Shown here piece by piece: positions 42,870 to 55,755 of a stretch of DNA of 64,000 nt. This DNA is from Carettochelys insculpta (taxonomy: Eukaryota; Chordata; Testudines; Carettochelyidae): the NCBI RefSeq assembly GCF_033958435.1, contig NC_134145.1:35553501-35617500 (forward strand), read 5' to 3'. A program made the translations under genes and the position numbers. Every line of letters begins with the position of its first letter. Position 1 is the stretch's first letter. Below the pieces are notes generated by a model. That model was not told the DNA's origin and made no database searches. It saw nothing but the letters and a program-made list of their open reading frames with translations.

Positions 42870-45800
42870 TGGTTCTCAGCCAAGGCTGTAGAGCAGAGAC
42901 TTCACTCTCCCTAGTTCATGGTCTCAGTGCCTCAGGGGTTACATTTGGAAGAACCAAAAGCCATCTGGTAGTAGTTCTAAGCTATAGGTTCATACATAGG
43001 TGCTGAAACTAGGAATGAGGAGGTGCTGCTGCAACCTCTGGCTTGAAGTGGCTTGGCTCAATAGCTCTCAGAACCCTGCTATGCAAATTGTTGCATCATT
43101 GCTGAATTCAGAACATAGGCCGTAAACCTGGGATTTAATGGGTCCAAGACTGATTAACATACTCAAGAGACTTCACCTCTGATATAGGTATAAAACAAAA
43201 ACCCTTCAACAAGGGATGAGTTTTGAAGCAATTTTCTTAACATATTTGAGTTCTGGCAAGAGGCGAAATTAAGACTGTGTATTCATGTTTCCTGAGCGTT
43301 GCTGTAACAATAGATTTGAACTATTAATCCAAGTACCAGTTGCTATATGGCTGTGTAAAACCAACACTTATTTGTATGGGAATGTAAATATGCTCTAATG
43401 CACATGTATTTGCTAGCACCTTGGGATCTGCAAATGGTGATGTTTAGCTGACTTTGAAGAACGTAACAGCCTCAAAGGACCATTTTGGCAGCAGATTTTT
43501 TTTCCTTGTGAATGTGCAGTTGTACTGAAAAGGCTTAGCCTGAACATCTGTGGGAAAACCAGACTAATAATGTGGTGCTATGGAAATTCAAGGATAGGGA
43601 AAGGAAAGGAAATGAATGTGGGGCAAATACCTGCCTGGGCCTTGGGAAAAGTAATAGTCAACACTGGTGTCACAAAGTAGTACTCTTGAGATGGGTTGAT
43701 TCTGCAGATCAAAAGAATAAGTTGTTTGGAGACTGATTGTCCAAGGAAACTGAAAAGCTGGCAAGAAATATCACAACCCTGTGTGGAAATGTGACACAAA
43801 AGTGCCTTTCACTGATTTACCGTAATCTTTACAGCATACAAATGCAAAACAGGAGCCAATTTTAAATAGACAGCAAAAGAGAGCTCCAGGCTTCCAAATA
43901 TACATTGTCAAAGCATTTTGCTGACAACATAGTACAAAAGCTCCAGTTTTTAAGAACAGGTATCTATTACTCCTGCTCAGTTGCCTAGGCTGGCATTTGC
44001 CATGTAACCCACTGGTGCTAAACTTTTCTGACTGACTTGAACAACCCTCAGTAGCCCCTCAAGATGACCTTTTGTCCTCTGGGTCACCTGAGGCAGCTAC
44101 ATTATAGAACCAAAATATTGTTTTCCTACACCTTGTTTTAATTATTCCCTACCTTTTCATCAGTACCTTAAAAAGAGAGAGAAGAATCTGAGATGAAATG
44201 ATCAGCTGTCTTCACACCTTCTCACCTCCCTATCCTTGAATTTCTGTAGCACCACATTATTACTCTGGTTTTCTTATAGATGTTCATGCTGAGCCTTTTC
44301 AATACAACTACATGTTCACAAGAAAAAAAACAAAAAACATCTGTGGCCAAAATGGTCCTTTGAGGTTGCTAAATTCTTCAAAGACAACTAAACATCAATA
44401 TTTGCAGATATTTCCTATTTGGGTGTTTCTACAGGACAGCAGTAACTCAGGTCTGGAAATTGGAGCCCCCCAGCAATTGGCCACCTCCTGCTTTATTGGT
44501 GGGCAACCTTTTCCCCATTCACCTTTTATAGCTTTGCCATTCCCATGCTCAAACTTCTTTTGCAGAGTGAATTCTCTCCCTGTTAACCAGTGCTTATGCT
44601 GTTACCTATGTCTGAACATCCTGACGTTTGTCTCATAAATCCCAGCACTACTGTGGTACGTTGTGTTTGATTCCCTTGCTTTTAATAGAGCAAGTTCTGA
44701 TTGCATTTAATGTGAAGGCTCTCACTAGGAGTGAACTAGTGTTGGGTCTAACTAAATCCTCTACCAGAACATTGTGGAGCTTCGTAAGTGTTTCAAAGTT
44801 AAACCTTGTTCCGGATTTTGCAAATGAACCCATCTTTCTGATGGGCCAAATGAGAACTCTGGATCCAAACAAGGGGGAGCATTCCATTGTTCAAAATACA
44901 GATCTGTTGCAGAATATTTTGACTTGAGCCTGTTTGTAAAAGAAACAGTTTAGCACCCCAGGCTGCAGGGAGAGATAAACTGCCATGTGTTTGAGGACAG
45001 AGTTTGGCCCATTGAGCACATTTTGTTGGAATTATCAAACAGTTGCACATTCAAACAAATGCACTGAGTGTGCTTTTTATTTGAATGTTCTCACACAAAT
45101 ATAGGAATGCTTATGCATTTATTTGAATGTATAATCTGTCAAATTAAGTGCAGCTGTGTTTATTTCAACTGTGTGATGCGCCTAATATAGCTTTACTTGT
45201 GTATGCCTATAACTGAGCATTGCTTGTGTACATATATATCCAAGCATTGCTTCTTAGTGGATTGTTAAAAAATTAATGGAATAGCTCATACACCCTCTTC
45301 AGATGTGCATAACTTTGTTTAAAAATCTCCAAGCATCACTTTTAAGGGAGGTCTAAAGTCTATGCCACGTAAGAAAAGATGTTTTAGTTAGCAAAGTGTA
45401 ACCCTCTGGTCAGTGTGCATGTGTTCCCCTATGTGTTTATTCCACAGAAGGTTTGAGTTTCTTACATCCTCCTGCAATAGCCCCTGGTCCTTCAGCATTG
45501 CTCCTACAATAGATGCAATAACACCTTAAAACTTATGGTCAGGCTCCGATAAGAGTAAAGAAGAAATAGAAATCTTGAAAACGTGGACCAGCCATGTCCT
45601 AAAAAGTTAATCACTAACTGTTAGGAGCATTTGGCTAATGTACAGATTAGTTTTGCTGCTGAAAATATAGGTGGGCTGTCTGCATTAGGAAAATGGTAAA
45701 TAAATTTCTCACCATTTCTAACAGCAGCACAGTTTTAACAGTGTTAGTGACATAGGGAGCCCAGACAGAGACAGGGAGCCCAAGCTATCACAATTTTAAG

Positions 45801-46150
45801 CACGAGGTCATAATACCCTGCACTGGCAGTTAGAGGCTCAGTGTTCACAAATGTGGTCAGTTTTTGAAAAATGCCTCTAAAGTAGGCAGATCCCATACTA
45901 TGGAAGTTCTTACATTTGGAAAATAGAATCTTACTTGGAGTGGTATCTTTCCATCCCAAAGGTACCCATATCATTTTACAAACCATAGCTCTGATCCCGC
46001 CAGAGACTCCTCTTGGATAGACAGACCCCATTCCCCATTTGGAGTCCCATTGACTTTGGTGCGGGGGCAGATGTCTGCTTCTGTGTTACATTTTGCCATA
46101 TCAGGCCTATATATTCAGGAATTATTTCAACAACAGCTTCCATGAAATGC
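42870..46150. other. Unique DNA, no gene seen
   Basis: Short frames without motifs. I see no repeat ends, RNA genes or clear regulatory sites. Confidence 0.55.
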
Positions 46151-46159
46151 AATCACATC

Positions 46160-46500
46160 TAGAGGTGGAGCTTGGACCCCACACAGGGTGCACCTTGGAT
46201 CCCTCCCCCGGGGAGGCAGTTAAGCCGCTAGGGGCAGCTCGGGCCCAATGTGGGGCAGTTTGGGGCCCAAACAGGGGGGCTGCTTGGGCTGTGTGTGGGG
46301 GTCAGATAAGCCATCAGAGGGCTATTTGGGCCCCCCGGGGGGGTGGTTAAGCCACCAGGGGCAGCTCAGGCCCAGCTGCTTGGGCGCCCCACAAGAGGGG
46401 GGCTGCACACGAGGAGCAGTTAAACCACCAGGGGACAATTTGGCCCCCCCGGGGGTGATTAAGCCACTGGGGGATGGTTAGTTTGGGCCCTGCCTGGGGC
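46160..46500. repeat. GC-rich degenerate minisatellite
   Basis: The phrase GTTAAGCCRCYAGGGGCAG, followed by a G/C run with GGGCCC, recurs at about 46217, 46343, 46418 and 46455 with variable spacing. It forms an isolated G-rich island in AT-rich DNA and has runs of seven or more G or C. Confidence 0.7.
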
Positions 46501-46942
46501 AGTTTGGGTCCTGAGTTCTGCAACCTCTTTTTCTAGAAAAAAAGCTCTGTACCCATGTATTCAGGACTAATATACAGAAGTCCTTCAAGTTATGTGAGGG
46601 TTGTGTTCCCAGGTACCTTTGCGTAACTTGAATTTCTCATAAGTCTGGGGTGGCAGGGGGAAGCAGCAGGAGAGGCAGTTGTCTCAGGCAAGTAAATCCT
46701 GGGGATGTGGGGGTAGGTTTGGGGCTGATAGGGGTTAAGCATGGGGATGGGGGTGGTTGGTGGGATGCGGGGGGTAAAGCTTGTAGATAGGAGGGTAAAT
46801 TTGGGGGCTGAAGCAGGTGAAATCTGGAGATGGAGGTGATGACTTTCTGACTGGTACAAATTATTGTGTGTGAACTGTTCTTAAGACAGGGGTGATGAAA
46901 AGTATGGCTTGGCGCTACCTATTAAGGACGCTCTCGTATTCA
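46501..46942. other. G-rich low-complexity DNA, unassigned
   Basis: GGGGATGGGGGTGG-type text fills about 46640-46820. TTGCGTAACTTGAATTTCTC at about 46619 looks repeat-like, but I cannot place it. Confidence 0.4.
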
Positions 46943-46990
46943 CATAGAATCATAGAATTCTAGGGCTGGAAGAGACCTCAGGCATTGTGT
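46943..46990 (-). mobile_element. CR1 3' end, short fragment
   Basis: CATAGAATCATAGAATTCTAGGGCTGGAAGAGACCTC, read in pieces, is the inverse of a CR1 3' tail. Confidence 0.7.
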
Positions 46991-47394
46991 CTCTAGAAGT
47001 ATTGATTTTGTAACTGAATTTGAAAAAATGGCTCTTCTCGCAATTTCCATTGCAGACCCCTAGTGTAGTATATAACACAAAGGAAAGGTTTGATTTCAAT
47101 GTGGTCCGTAAAAGGAAACCTGGGAGTAAAGCTGATACAAGTGTGAAAACCCAAACAATGTGGATATGTCATGTTTTAGCTGAAACATTAGAGAATGACC
47201 AAGGTCCGGGTGGGCCCATTATTCAATGTGTGGGGCAAAGACAATAACAAAAATGTGGAAATGGCAGAAGTGCTACATGACCTTTTTTCTCTCTCTCAAC
47301 AAAAAAAGGCAAGTAGCAACTGAACATCGAACACAGTGATTTCCAATGACAATGAGGTAGGTCTGAACCTATAATAAGGAAATAGTAAGTACAA

Positions 47395-47620
47395 AATTAC
47401 TTTGACCAGTTAGAGGTCTTTAATTTGGAAAAACTTCCTAAACTACATGGTTGGTTAAGCATTGGAATAAATTGCCTAGGGAGGTTGTGGATTCTCCATC
47501 ACTGAAGATTTTTAAAAACAGGTTAGACATATACCTGTCAGGGGTGGTATAGATAATAGTTAGCCCTCCTATGGATTCAGGGACCTGGACTAGATGACCT
47601 CGCAAGGTCCTATGATTCTA
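47395..47620 (+). mobile_element. CR1 3' end fragment
   Basis: TTTTTAAAAACAGGTTAGAC, GGACCTGGACTAGATGACCT and CAAGGTCCTATGATTCTATG come in CR1 order and end at the 8-bp tail repeat. Confidence 0.85.
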
Positions 47621-47639
47621 TGATTGATTCTAAATCAAA

Positions 47640-49430
47640 AGTTTCTATGATTGAATGTAAATTATGGAATGCATCCTAAAATACTCAAGTAGCTATCTTG
47701 GGAGATATCTGAACTATTAGGCTGTGGCCACACTTGGCCAAAACTTCTCTGAGAGGAATAAGGGGATTTTGAAAGGAGCAGGGTCCTTTCGAAAAGGACC
47801 CCCAGGTAGCCGTGCTGAGCCACGCGCTTTCGAAAGTGGCACTTTCAAAGTGCCGTGGCTGGAAGCGTCCTCATGCTAATGAAGCATGGAATATTCAATT
47901 CAGCGCTTCATTAGTAGTCTTTGAAATGGCCATTTGTATGGCCATTTCGAAGTTTTGGCCAAGTGTGGCCACAGCCTTAGTGATTATCTTTCAAAGTTCA
48001 TGGAAGGTGGGAGAGATTTCAGAAAACTAAAAGAGAGCAAATATAGTGCCATCCCATAAAAAGGAATAAGGCAACCTAGGGCAGTGCAGACCAGTTAACT
48101 TAACTTCAGTACCTGGAGAGATAATGGAGTAATAACATAAGCAATCATTTTGCAAACACCTAGTAGATAATAAGGTGATTAATAATAGTCAACACTGATT
48201 TGTCAAGAACAAATCATGTCAAGTCAATCTTTTAGTTTTCTTAGATAGGATAGCAATGGTATGGGGGAAGCAGCAGATGTAGTATGTCATGACCTTAGCA
48301 AACTTGAGATACTGTCTAGCACAACTTTCTCATAAAACAAACCTATAGGGAAATATAGCCTAGATGGAGCTACTACACGGTTGGTCATAACTGGTTGGAA
48401 AACAATTCCCAGGGAGTAATCACCTGCGGTACATAGTCAAGTTGGAGGAGCATGCTGAGTGGAGTTCTGCTGGGATCAGTACTGTGTCTGGTTCTGTTCA
48501 GTGTCTTCACCAATGATTATTCAATAATAGCATAGAGAGTGTATATATAAAGCTTTGGGCAATACCAAGCTCAGAGAGGTTGCATGTGCTTTGGAGCATA
48601 GGGTTAAATCTCAAAACGATGTGGACAAACTGGAGAAGTATATTGAATGAACTTCAGGAAGGACAAATGTGAAGTACTCCTATTAGGAAAGAACAATCAA
48701 TTTCAAACATACAAAATAGGAAATGACTGCCTAGGAGGGAGCACTGTAGAAAAAGATCTGGAGGTTTTAGTTGATCACAAGCTAACTATGGGTCAACTAT
48801 AGACCACTGTGGCAAAAAAAGCAAACATCATTCTGGGACGTATCAGCGGGAGGGTTGTAAGGAAGACACAAGAAGTAATTCTTCCACTCTAGTCTGTACA
48901 GATAAGGCCTCAACTGGAGTATTGTGTCCAGGTCTGGACACCACATTTAAGCAAAGATGTGGGCAAATTGAAGGTAGCCCGGATGAGAGTAACAAAAATG
49001 ATTAAATGTCTAGAAAATATGACTTTCAAGGAAAGATTGAAAAAACGAATGTGTTCAGTCTGGAGAAGAAACCACTGAGAGAGGACGTGGTAATCGTGTT
49101 CAAGCACATAAAATGTGGTGACAAAAAGGAGGGAGAAAAATTATTCTCCTTAACCCTGTGGGTAGGACAAGAAGCAATGATCTTAAATTGCAGCAAGGAG
49201 GTTTAGGTTGGACATATAGGAAAAATATCCCGTCAGGTTAGCTAAGTAAAAATTGCATAGGGAAACTGTGGAATTTCTATCATTGAAGGGATTTAAGAAC
49301 AGGATAGATAAAGACCTGTTACAAATGGGGTAGTTATTACTTAGTCCTGCTCTGAGTGCAGGTGAATAGACTGTATAATCTGCTGAGGTCCCTTTCAGTT
49401 CGACACGTTTAATATTCCATGTTCTGAGGC
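47640..49430 (+). pseudogene. Old CR1/L3-type reverse transcriptase, split by a MITE
   Basis: This is a decayed LINE on the + strand. Reading across frames, 47670-47716 gives HPKILK and EISEL, then after the MITE VIIFQSSWKVGE (47980-48020), the first RT blocks of CR1. Further on come GVLLGSVLC-like text near 48465, the 3' domain words YCVQVWTPHLSKDVGKLK (about 48920-48975) and KGEKLFSL (about 49130), and a CR1-like end TGAGGTCCCTTTCAGTTC at about 49383. Many stops and frame changes show great age. The coordinates mark the span of similarity rather than a reading frame. Confidence 0.8.
47720..47976. mobile_element. MITE, 257 bp, with a perfect TIR of about 28 bp
   Basis: GGCTGTGGCCACACTTGGCC and on through AAAACTTC at the left is exactly inverted at the right. 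The target duplication is TTA (47717-47719 and 47977-47979). The interior carries CTTTCGAAAG and GGCCATTT words. Removing it restores CR1 continuity. Confidence 0.92.
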
Positions 49431-49608
49431 TTGGTCATACAGCATAAGATCTGACAGCAATACTGGCATAGGTTTCATACAATTATATATTCATATAGCT
49501 TACCGATAGAAATATTCTGTGACTACAAAGCATGCATCAAGTAGATTGAAACACAACCCTTTGGAATGCTCTGAAGTGATTCCCAAAGTACAATTTTAAG
49601 AATCACAT

Positions 49609-50011
49609 GTTCTGTCTACACTAGAGAATTTTGTCAACAAAAGCCCCGTCTTCATGGACAAAACTCTCAGAGTTGACAGAACTTGCGTCAAAGCCTTCTG
49701 CCTCTCCCTCACAAGGTAGAGCGCCTTTCTCAACAGAATCTGGTGACAAAAAGCTGTGTGGACATTCGGGGGGCAGGGGGAGGAATGGGAGCTTTTATTG
49801 ACAGACAGGGCTTATGGGTCATTGGGCAGCCCTGTCTGCTGTGCTTCCAGTTGGCTGTTCGGTTGAGAGAGCAACCAGGCAGTCTGTCTGCTCTCTGTTG
49901 ACAAAGCAGTCTGCTTTTGTGTGTGGCCGTGAGCTGTTGACAGAAGTTCTGTCAGAAGATATCTTCAGCCAGTAACTTCTGTTGACACATCACTGTAGTG
50001 TGGATGTAGCC
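49609..50011. mobile_element. MITE related to 2692-3069 and to H3 ends
   Basis: The left end CTGTCTACACTAGAG and the right end AGTGTGGATGTAGCC are an inverted pair. TTGTCAACAAAA and CTTCTGTTGACA words recur inside. It is non-coding. Confidence 0.75.
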
Positions 50012-51120
50012 ATAGCGCTCAGGTGAGTGCAAACTGCTAGTTGAGAATCAGGGCAGGGAATGATTTGTTGACATAAAGAGAGAAGCTGATGCTGTGATTG
50101 TTCATGGATATCTGTTTCTGGGGAAAGACTGAGAACAGTGTAGTTAAATCCAGCAACTGACTGGATCCCTTCCAGATTCTTTGTGAACATTTTGGATAGT
50201 AAGAAGTAAAACAAGTCATTTTAAGTCATCCTCTTTTTTCACATCAGGAATAAACAGATAGTTTGGAGAAGTTCAACCTATGAGTGAGTGGGTGTAGTTA
50301 TGTCATGAGTGTTGAAGAGATTTGATAAAAATGTATTCTTCTTCCCCCAAGGGACTGAAGGTTGTCTACCAGGGCACTGAAATGTATTTCCTGTCTGGGA
50401 ATGAATGCAGCATTTAGGGAATTTGATCTGTCTTGTGGTGTGTGTCATTCCAGGACAAATGACCCATCCAAAGAGACAGTTTATCTGCCAAGGAACTTTG
50501 TGAATTAGCAGCAGTGATTGAGTGAGTGTGCAACCAATACAGTTTTCATAAAAGGCACAAGCAGAAGGTAGCCACAGTTAAAGTGGAAACATAGAGTATG
50601 AGAACTGAATTATTTTATAGAGAAGAGTGAAGAATACTGAGGTGTGTCATGACAGAAGTAAATGACCGAGTGATGATGACCAGTTAAATGAGATGCTCAT
50701 TTATAAGACTATGTATGAGCTGAGCAATACACACAAAGTGGTTTGGCTTTGCTTTTCTTCACTCATTTCTTGTCAAATAAAGTTCTGGATTTTATTGCAA
50801 CAGTGAAATTTTCAAAAGCAGTTCATGTTGATTTAACTCTGTGTCATCTAGATTAATGATAAAACTTCCCTTAATTTCAATGCCATAGTGTTAGGCCAGT
50901 GTTGAGTGGGTTGAGATTTCCTGCCTAAATATCTTCAGAGTGTTTATTGAAGTAAAACTTAAGTGAACAAGACTACTGCAAAGCAACAGGGTCTCTGGAA
51001 GTAGGAGAGTATGATTTGCTTTGGAAGAAAAGATTGTGATAACATTGGTTACAATTATTTTGCTGCTGGTGTATAGGCCTCTGCCTTGGTGCAGGTATTA
51101 CTACACTTGGAGCTTTTCAT
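50012..51120. other. Unique DNA, no gene seen
   Basis: Short frames without motifs and no recognisable repeat. Confidence 0.55.
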
Positions 51121-52740
51121 ACAATCATAGAATCATAGGGCTGGAAGGAACCTCAGGACCATCTAGTCCATCCTCTGCTTCAAGCAGGATCAGTCAGCAC
51201 TAAGTCATCCCAGCCAAGACCTGGTCAAGCTGGGACTTAAAAACCTCGAGGGATGGAGGTTACACCTCATCTCTAGGCAACGCATTCCAATACTTCACCA
51301 CCCTCCTAGTGAAGTAGTTTTTCCTAAAAGCTAACCTAAACTACTCCCTCTTCAACTTCAGACCATTACTTCTTGTTCTGCCATCTGACACCACTGAGAA
51401 CAGTTTCTCACCCTCCTCTTTAGCGCTCCCCTTCAGGAAGTTGAAGGCTGCTATTAAATCACCTCTAAGTCTTCTCTTCTGTAAACTAAACAAGCCCAAG
51501 TCCCTCAGCCTGTCCTCATAGGTCTTGTGCTCCAGCCCCTTAATCATTTTTGTTGCCCTCCGCTGAACCTGCTCTAGCACATCCACATCCTTTTTATACT
51601 GGGGGGCCCAAAACTGGATACAATATTCCAGGTGTGTCCTCACCAGTGCCAAATAGAGGGGAACAACTACTTCTCTAGATCTGCTCAAAATGCTCCCCCT
51701 AATGCACCCTAGTGTGCCGTTAGCCTTCTTGGCTACAAGGGCACACTGTTTACTCATATCCAGCCTTTCATCCATTCTAACCCCTAGGTCCCCTTCTGTC
51801 GTACTGCTGCTGAGCCAGTCGACCCCCAGCTTATAACAATGCTTGGGATTCCTCTCCTCAGATGCAGGCCTCTACACTTCTCCTTGCTGAACCACATCGG
51901 ATTTCTTTTGGCCTAGTCTTCCAATTTATTGAGGTCACTCTGGATTCTCTCTCTACCCTCCAATGTATCTACCTCTGCCCCTAGTTTTGTGTCATCCACA
52001 AACTTGCTGAGGCTGTAATCCAATCCCTCATCCAGCTAATTTATAAAGATGTTGAACAACACCGGCCCCAGAACCGAGCTTGTGGCACTCTGCTTGAAAC
52101 TGACTGCCATCCAGATATTGAGCCATTGACGACTACCTGTTGGGCTCAAACATCAAGCCAGCTTTCTGTCCATCTTATAGTCCAAGGATCCAATCCATAT
52201 TTCCTTAACCTATGGACAAGAATGTTGTGGGAGACTGTATCAAAGCTTTGATGAAGTCAAGGTATATCCCATCGACTGACTTCCCCATGTCCACAGAGGC
52301 TGTTACCTCATCGTAGAAGCTAATCAGATTGGTCAGGCAGGACTTGCCCCTTGTGAATCCATGTTGGCTCCTTTTGATCACTTTCCCCTCTTCCAACTGC
52401 TCCAAAATGGATTCCGTGAGGATCCCTTCCATTATTTTCCCAGGGATTGAGGTAAGGCTGACCGGTCTATACCCTGGATTGTCCTTCTTTCCTTTTTTAA
52501 ATATGGGCACTACATTGCCTTTTTCCAGTAATCTGAAATCTCCCCCGATCTCCAAGAGTCTTCAAAGATAATGGTCAAAGGTTCAGCAATGATATCTGCC
52601 AATTCCCTCAGTACCTTTGGGTGCATTAAATCCAGACCCATGGATTTGTGTACATCTAGTTTTTCTAGATAGCTCAGAACTTGTTTCTTCCCCACAGATG
52701 GCTGCCCTCCATCTTCCCATACTGCATTGTCTTGGCCTTT
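51121..52740 (-). mobile_element. CR1 LINE, 5'-truncated, - strand
   Basis: The 3' end lies at 51121 and shows the inverse of the CR1 tail (AATCATAGAATCATAGGGCT). The element runs about 1.6 kb upstream to about 52740. It is younger than the copy at 47640-49430, judging by its longer intact frames. Confidence 0.92.
51341..52695 (-). pseudogene. CR1 ORF2 reverse transcriptase, C-terminal part
   Basis: This enzyme copies CR1 RNA at a nicked target. From 52695 downward come KLDVHKSMGLDLMHPKVLREL, NVVPIFKKGKKDNPGYRPVS, SQHGFTRGKSCLTNLISFYD and YLDFIKAL. The active-site block in the 52030-51990 area reads KFVDDTKLG, where CR1 usually has FADDTKL, so both Asp are present with Ala changed to Val. 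The last frame (51775-51341) has [40 protein letters not shown] and [16 protein letters not shown]. Stops and frame changes between these blocks inactivate it. The endonuclease is absent through 5' truncation. Confidence 0.92.
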
Positions 52741-54727
52741 TATGACTCATGTAGCCACTTAAAAGTTCTGATTGGTCGTGATGTTACACACACAATTCAG
52801 AGTTGCACCTTTTCTCCTCCTGAACAGCCTGGACAGCTAGGAATCCAAATAAATAGGAATTCTCTCAGATTAGGGTTGCCTCTAGCAATGTCTATGAGCA
52901 TTGAGCCTTCCATCTCCACCAACCTTCTCCTACAGTGGAAACTGTCACAGTGATATACTTAAACAAAAAGGATTTTATTAATAAACCACTCATTAGGTTT
53001 AGCACAACCGAGGCATGAAGCATATCCACACCCCAAAACAAGAGTGGACAACAAGTACATAAGAGCCATATACACAATACTGTATCTGTAGCCAAAGTGA
53101 GGACATTGGACCAACCAAGAACTCTTGCCTCTCCGACCAGAAACCATTGCTAGGAACCCAGGAGCTACTGCTTAGCAACTCGCTGTTAGGAACAGCTCCT
53201 CCAAAAACAGGGACAGGAATAGTGGTATATGACATGGGTCTTCTCTCTTCTTCTCAGTCCTCCTTCAGCACTAATACAGCTGCCCTTACTTTCTCTGAGT
53301 CCTTTAGTACTAGCAAGCTAATCTTGGTTTCCCAGGATGAGCTGTAGGTACGGGCCGCTACGAGGATGCATGGCCCCAAGTCTTTCTGAGTCCAATCTTT
53401 ACATAGATTTTTAAACTGCTCATATTTCCTTTCCCACTCTTTCTCACTTCTGGCAGAAGGACAAAAAGTAATACTGGGGGTGAATCCAGGAGTTGGATGC
53501 ACATATAAATGTCATGTCTCTGTAAGGTCTATTTATTTTGTTTATGTTTGTCAGGAATGGGGTGCATTTGTGAAATCAGGGAGGAGAAAAACACAGAGAG
53601 ATGAAACAGAAGGACTGAGGGAGATGCAAGAAAAACTATCAAAATGTGTTTTCTTCAAAGGATCAGAGAACTGCCCATTACAAGTTAAATTTTCCACACA
53701 GTTTTGTAGGTGAATGCCTCCTACTTGGTTCTTGCCCTCTTTCACTTGCACGTTGTGCTCACCTTGAGCAGCATTTCTAATGTCTCAGGGTGGAACTTGT
53801 ATGCATTACTCCACAGACCGATAGGATTCTTTCCCTGTCTGAATTAAGCAATGGGGAATTTGAACTCTACTTTTTATTTCTGAGCTGGGGTGCCTATCTC
53901 TGAGTCATGCTTCAACAAACACTCAATTAAAAGAAAAAAAGATAGGGCAGATTCCATCAGCCATCACAGTGCAGTAGAAAATAGTGCAAGGAATGTTTAC
54001 GAAGTACATCTGCTCCTGTGTATACCAAAAGCATGGGGGAGATTTGCGAGCCAGTTTGGCCTATAGCAGATCAAACCTGGAATCAGAGGTTAAACTTCTG
54101 CATTTTTCTCATCAGCTTTTAGAATCACGCCTAGCCTCATGAAGAGGAACTAGAGTACACAAAGAAAGAGGCTTCTCTGGAGGCAGATATGCCCAAGGGT
54201 AATATTTTTGTCATTCTTTTTTTCCAAATGAGAAGTCAGAATTGCTTTTATTAAATACTCTTTGCTCTTGGCTGTGATCTAAAATAATAAAAAGTCACAT
54301 TTTTTTTCCCTGAATACAGAGGTAATCAGAATTCAGCCAAGTGGGATGACTCTGTGTGTCCTGACATCAAAGGGCAGTACAGTTTGATTGATATCAGTCA
54401 GATGGCAATATTGTTCGAAGGAGTGTAGGCAGAAGACTGGCAATTTAAAGGCTGTAAAAAGTTACAGAAATGTGAGTGCAGTGTTCCATACTGATTGCCA
54501 GTGTACAAGACTATGTATTAGAGAATTGGCAGTAACATGGCAATCTTGTCTCTCAGAAACATACATCCTTTCAAACGACAGAAAAGAAGAAAATCTAGCT
54601 CATAGTTTCCGGGCGAGCTCTTCAGTGAGGCATTAAAAGTACAATAGTAAATGGGATTTTTTCATTGTTTTTGTTATAGGCCACATAAGATTGGGATGTA
54701 CATTTTAGTTAAAACTATATAGCACAT
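52741..54727. other. Unique DNA, no gene seen
   Basis: A - strand frame at 53254-53502 (82 codons) is hydrophilic and uninterrupted but has no motif I recognise. The rest holds only short frames. Confidence 0.5.
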
Positions 54728-54730
54728 AAT

Positions 54731-55428
54731 AGCTACGTCTACACGTGAATGCTACATCGAAATAGCTTATTTTGATGTAGTGACATCGAAATAAGCTATT
54801 TTGATGAATAACATCTACACGTCCTCCAGGGCTGGTGCCGTCGACACGTTGGGCAGCACTACATTGAAGTAGGCGCTGCAGGGGATCATCTACACACCAA
54901 AGCGGCCCACATCGAAATAAGGGTGCCAGGAACAGCTGCAGACAGGGTCACAGGGCGGACTCAACAGCAAGCGGCTCCCTTAAAGGGCCCCTCCCAGACA
55001 CACTTGCACTAAACAGCACAAGATCCACAGAACCGACAACTGGTTGCAGACCCTGTGCATGCAGCATGGATCCCCAGCTGCAGCAGCAGCAGCCAGAAGC
55101 CCTGGGCTAAGGGCTGCTGCACACGGTGACCATAGAGCCCCGCAGGAGCTGGAGAGAGCGTCTCTCAACCCCTTAGCTGATGGCCGCCATGGCGGACCCC
55201 GCTATTTCGATGTTACGGGATGCGGATTGGCTACACATGCCCTACTTCGACGTTCAACGTTGAAGTAGGGCGCTATTCCCATCTCCTCATGAGGATAGCG
55301 ACTTTGACGTCTTGCCGCCTTATGTCAATTTCAACTTCGAAATAGCGCTCGCCATGTGTAGACATGGCAGGTGCTATTTCGAAGTTGGAGTGGCTACTTC
55401 GAAGTAGCCAGCACGTGTAGACGCGGCT
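54731..55428. mobile_element. Internally deleted Harbinger derivative (H1/H2 lineage), reversed
   Basis: The ends are AGCTACGTCTACACGTG and CACGTGTAGACGCGGCT, with target duplication AAT (54728-54730 and 55429-55431). It is a relative of the 711-bp derivative at 11804-12514 in the opposite orientation. It keeps the first codons of the nuclease gene (ATGGATCCCCAGCTGCAG near 55066) and the promoter-like GGGCCCCTCCCAG stretch, but no catalytic part. Its palindromes lie 20 and 160 bp from the right edge (55393-55408 and 55242-55268) and 37 bp from the left edge (54768-54793). Confidence 0.92.
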
Positions 55429-55431
55429 AAT

Positions 55432-55732
55432 ACCATTGAACATTATTAAGCAACACAGAAGTTTTTTTCCTTGCTACAGGTTTATTTGTAGAAGTGTATT
55501 GACTAAAGTTCCTGCATACAGAAAATTTTAGAACAATGAATCTGTAACATCTTTCTCACAAATATAAAGAAAATTGGCTATATAAATAAAGTAAATCTAG
55601 ATAAATCATTTTCTCTGTTAGTGACCTAGGAGGCCTTGTGAAGTATAAATAATAGTATCCTCTTTTAAGTGTAAGTAATTCTTAATATGTTACAGTTCAG
55701 TGTCACTGGTATTCTACGTAAGCATTTTTCCT
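55432..55732. other. AT-rich DNA between two Harbinger elements
   Basis: Nothing recognisable. Confidence 0.55.
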
Positions 55733-55755
55733 AATGGGTGCGTCTACACTAGCCG

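Noticed and set aside
53254..53502. 82-codon - strand hydrophilic frame next to CR1
   Set aside because: I considered a host exon or retroelement gag, but no motif or splice evidence supports either.
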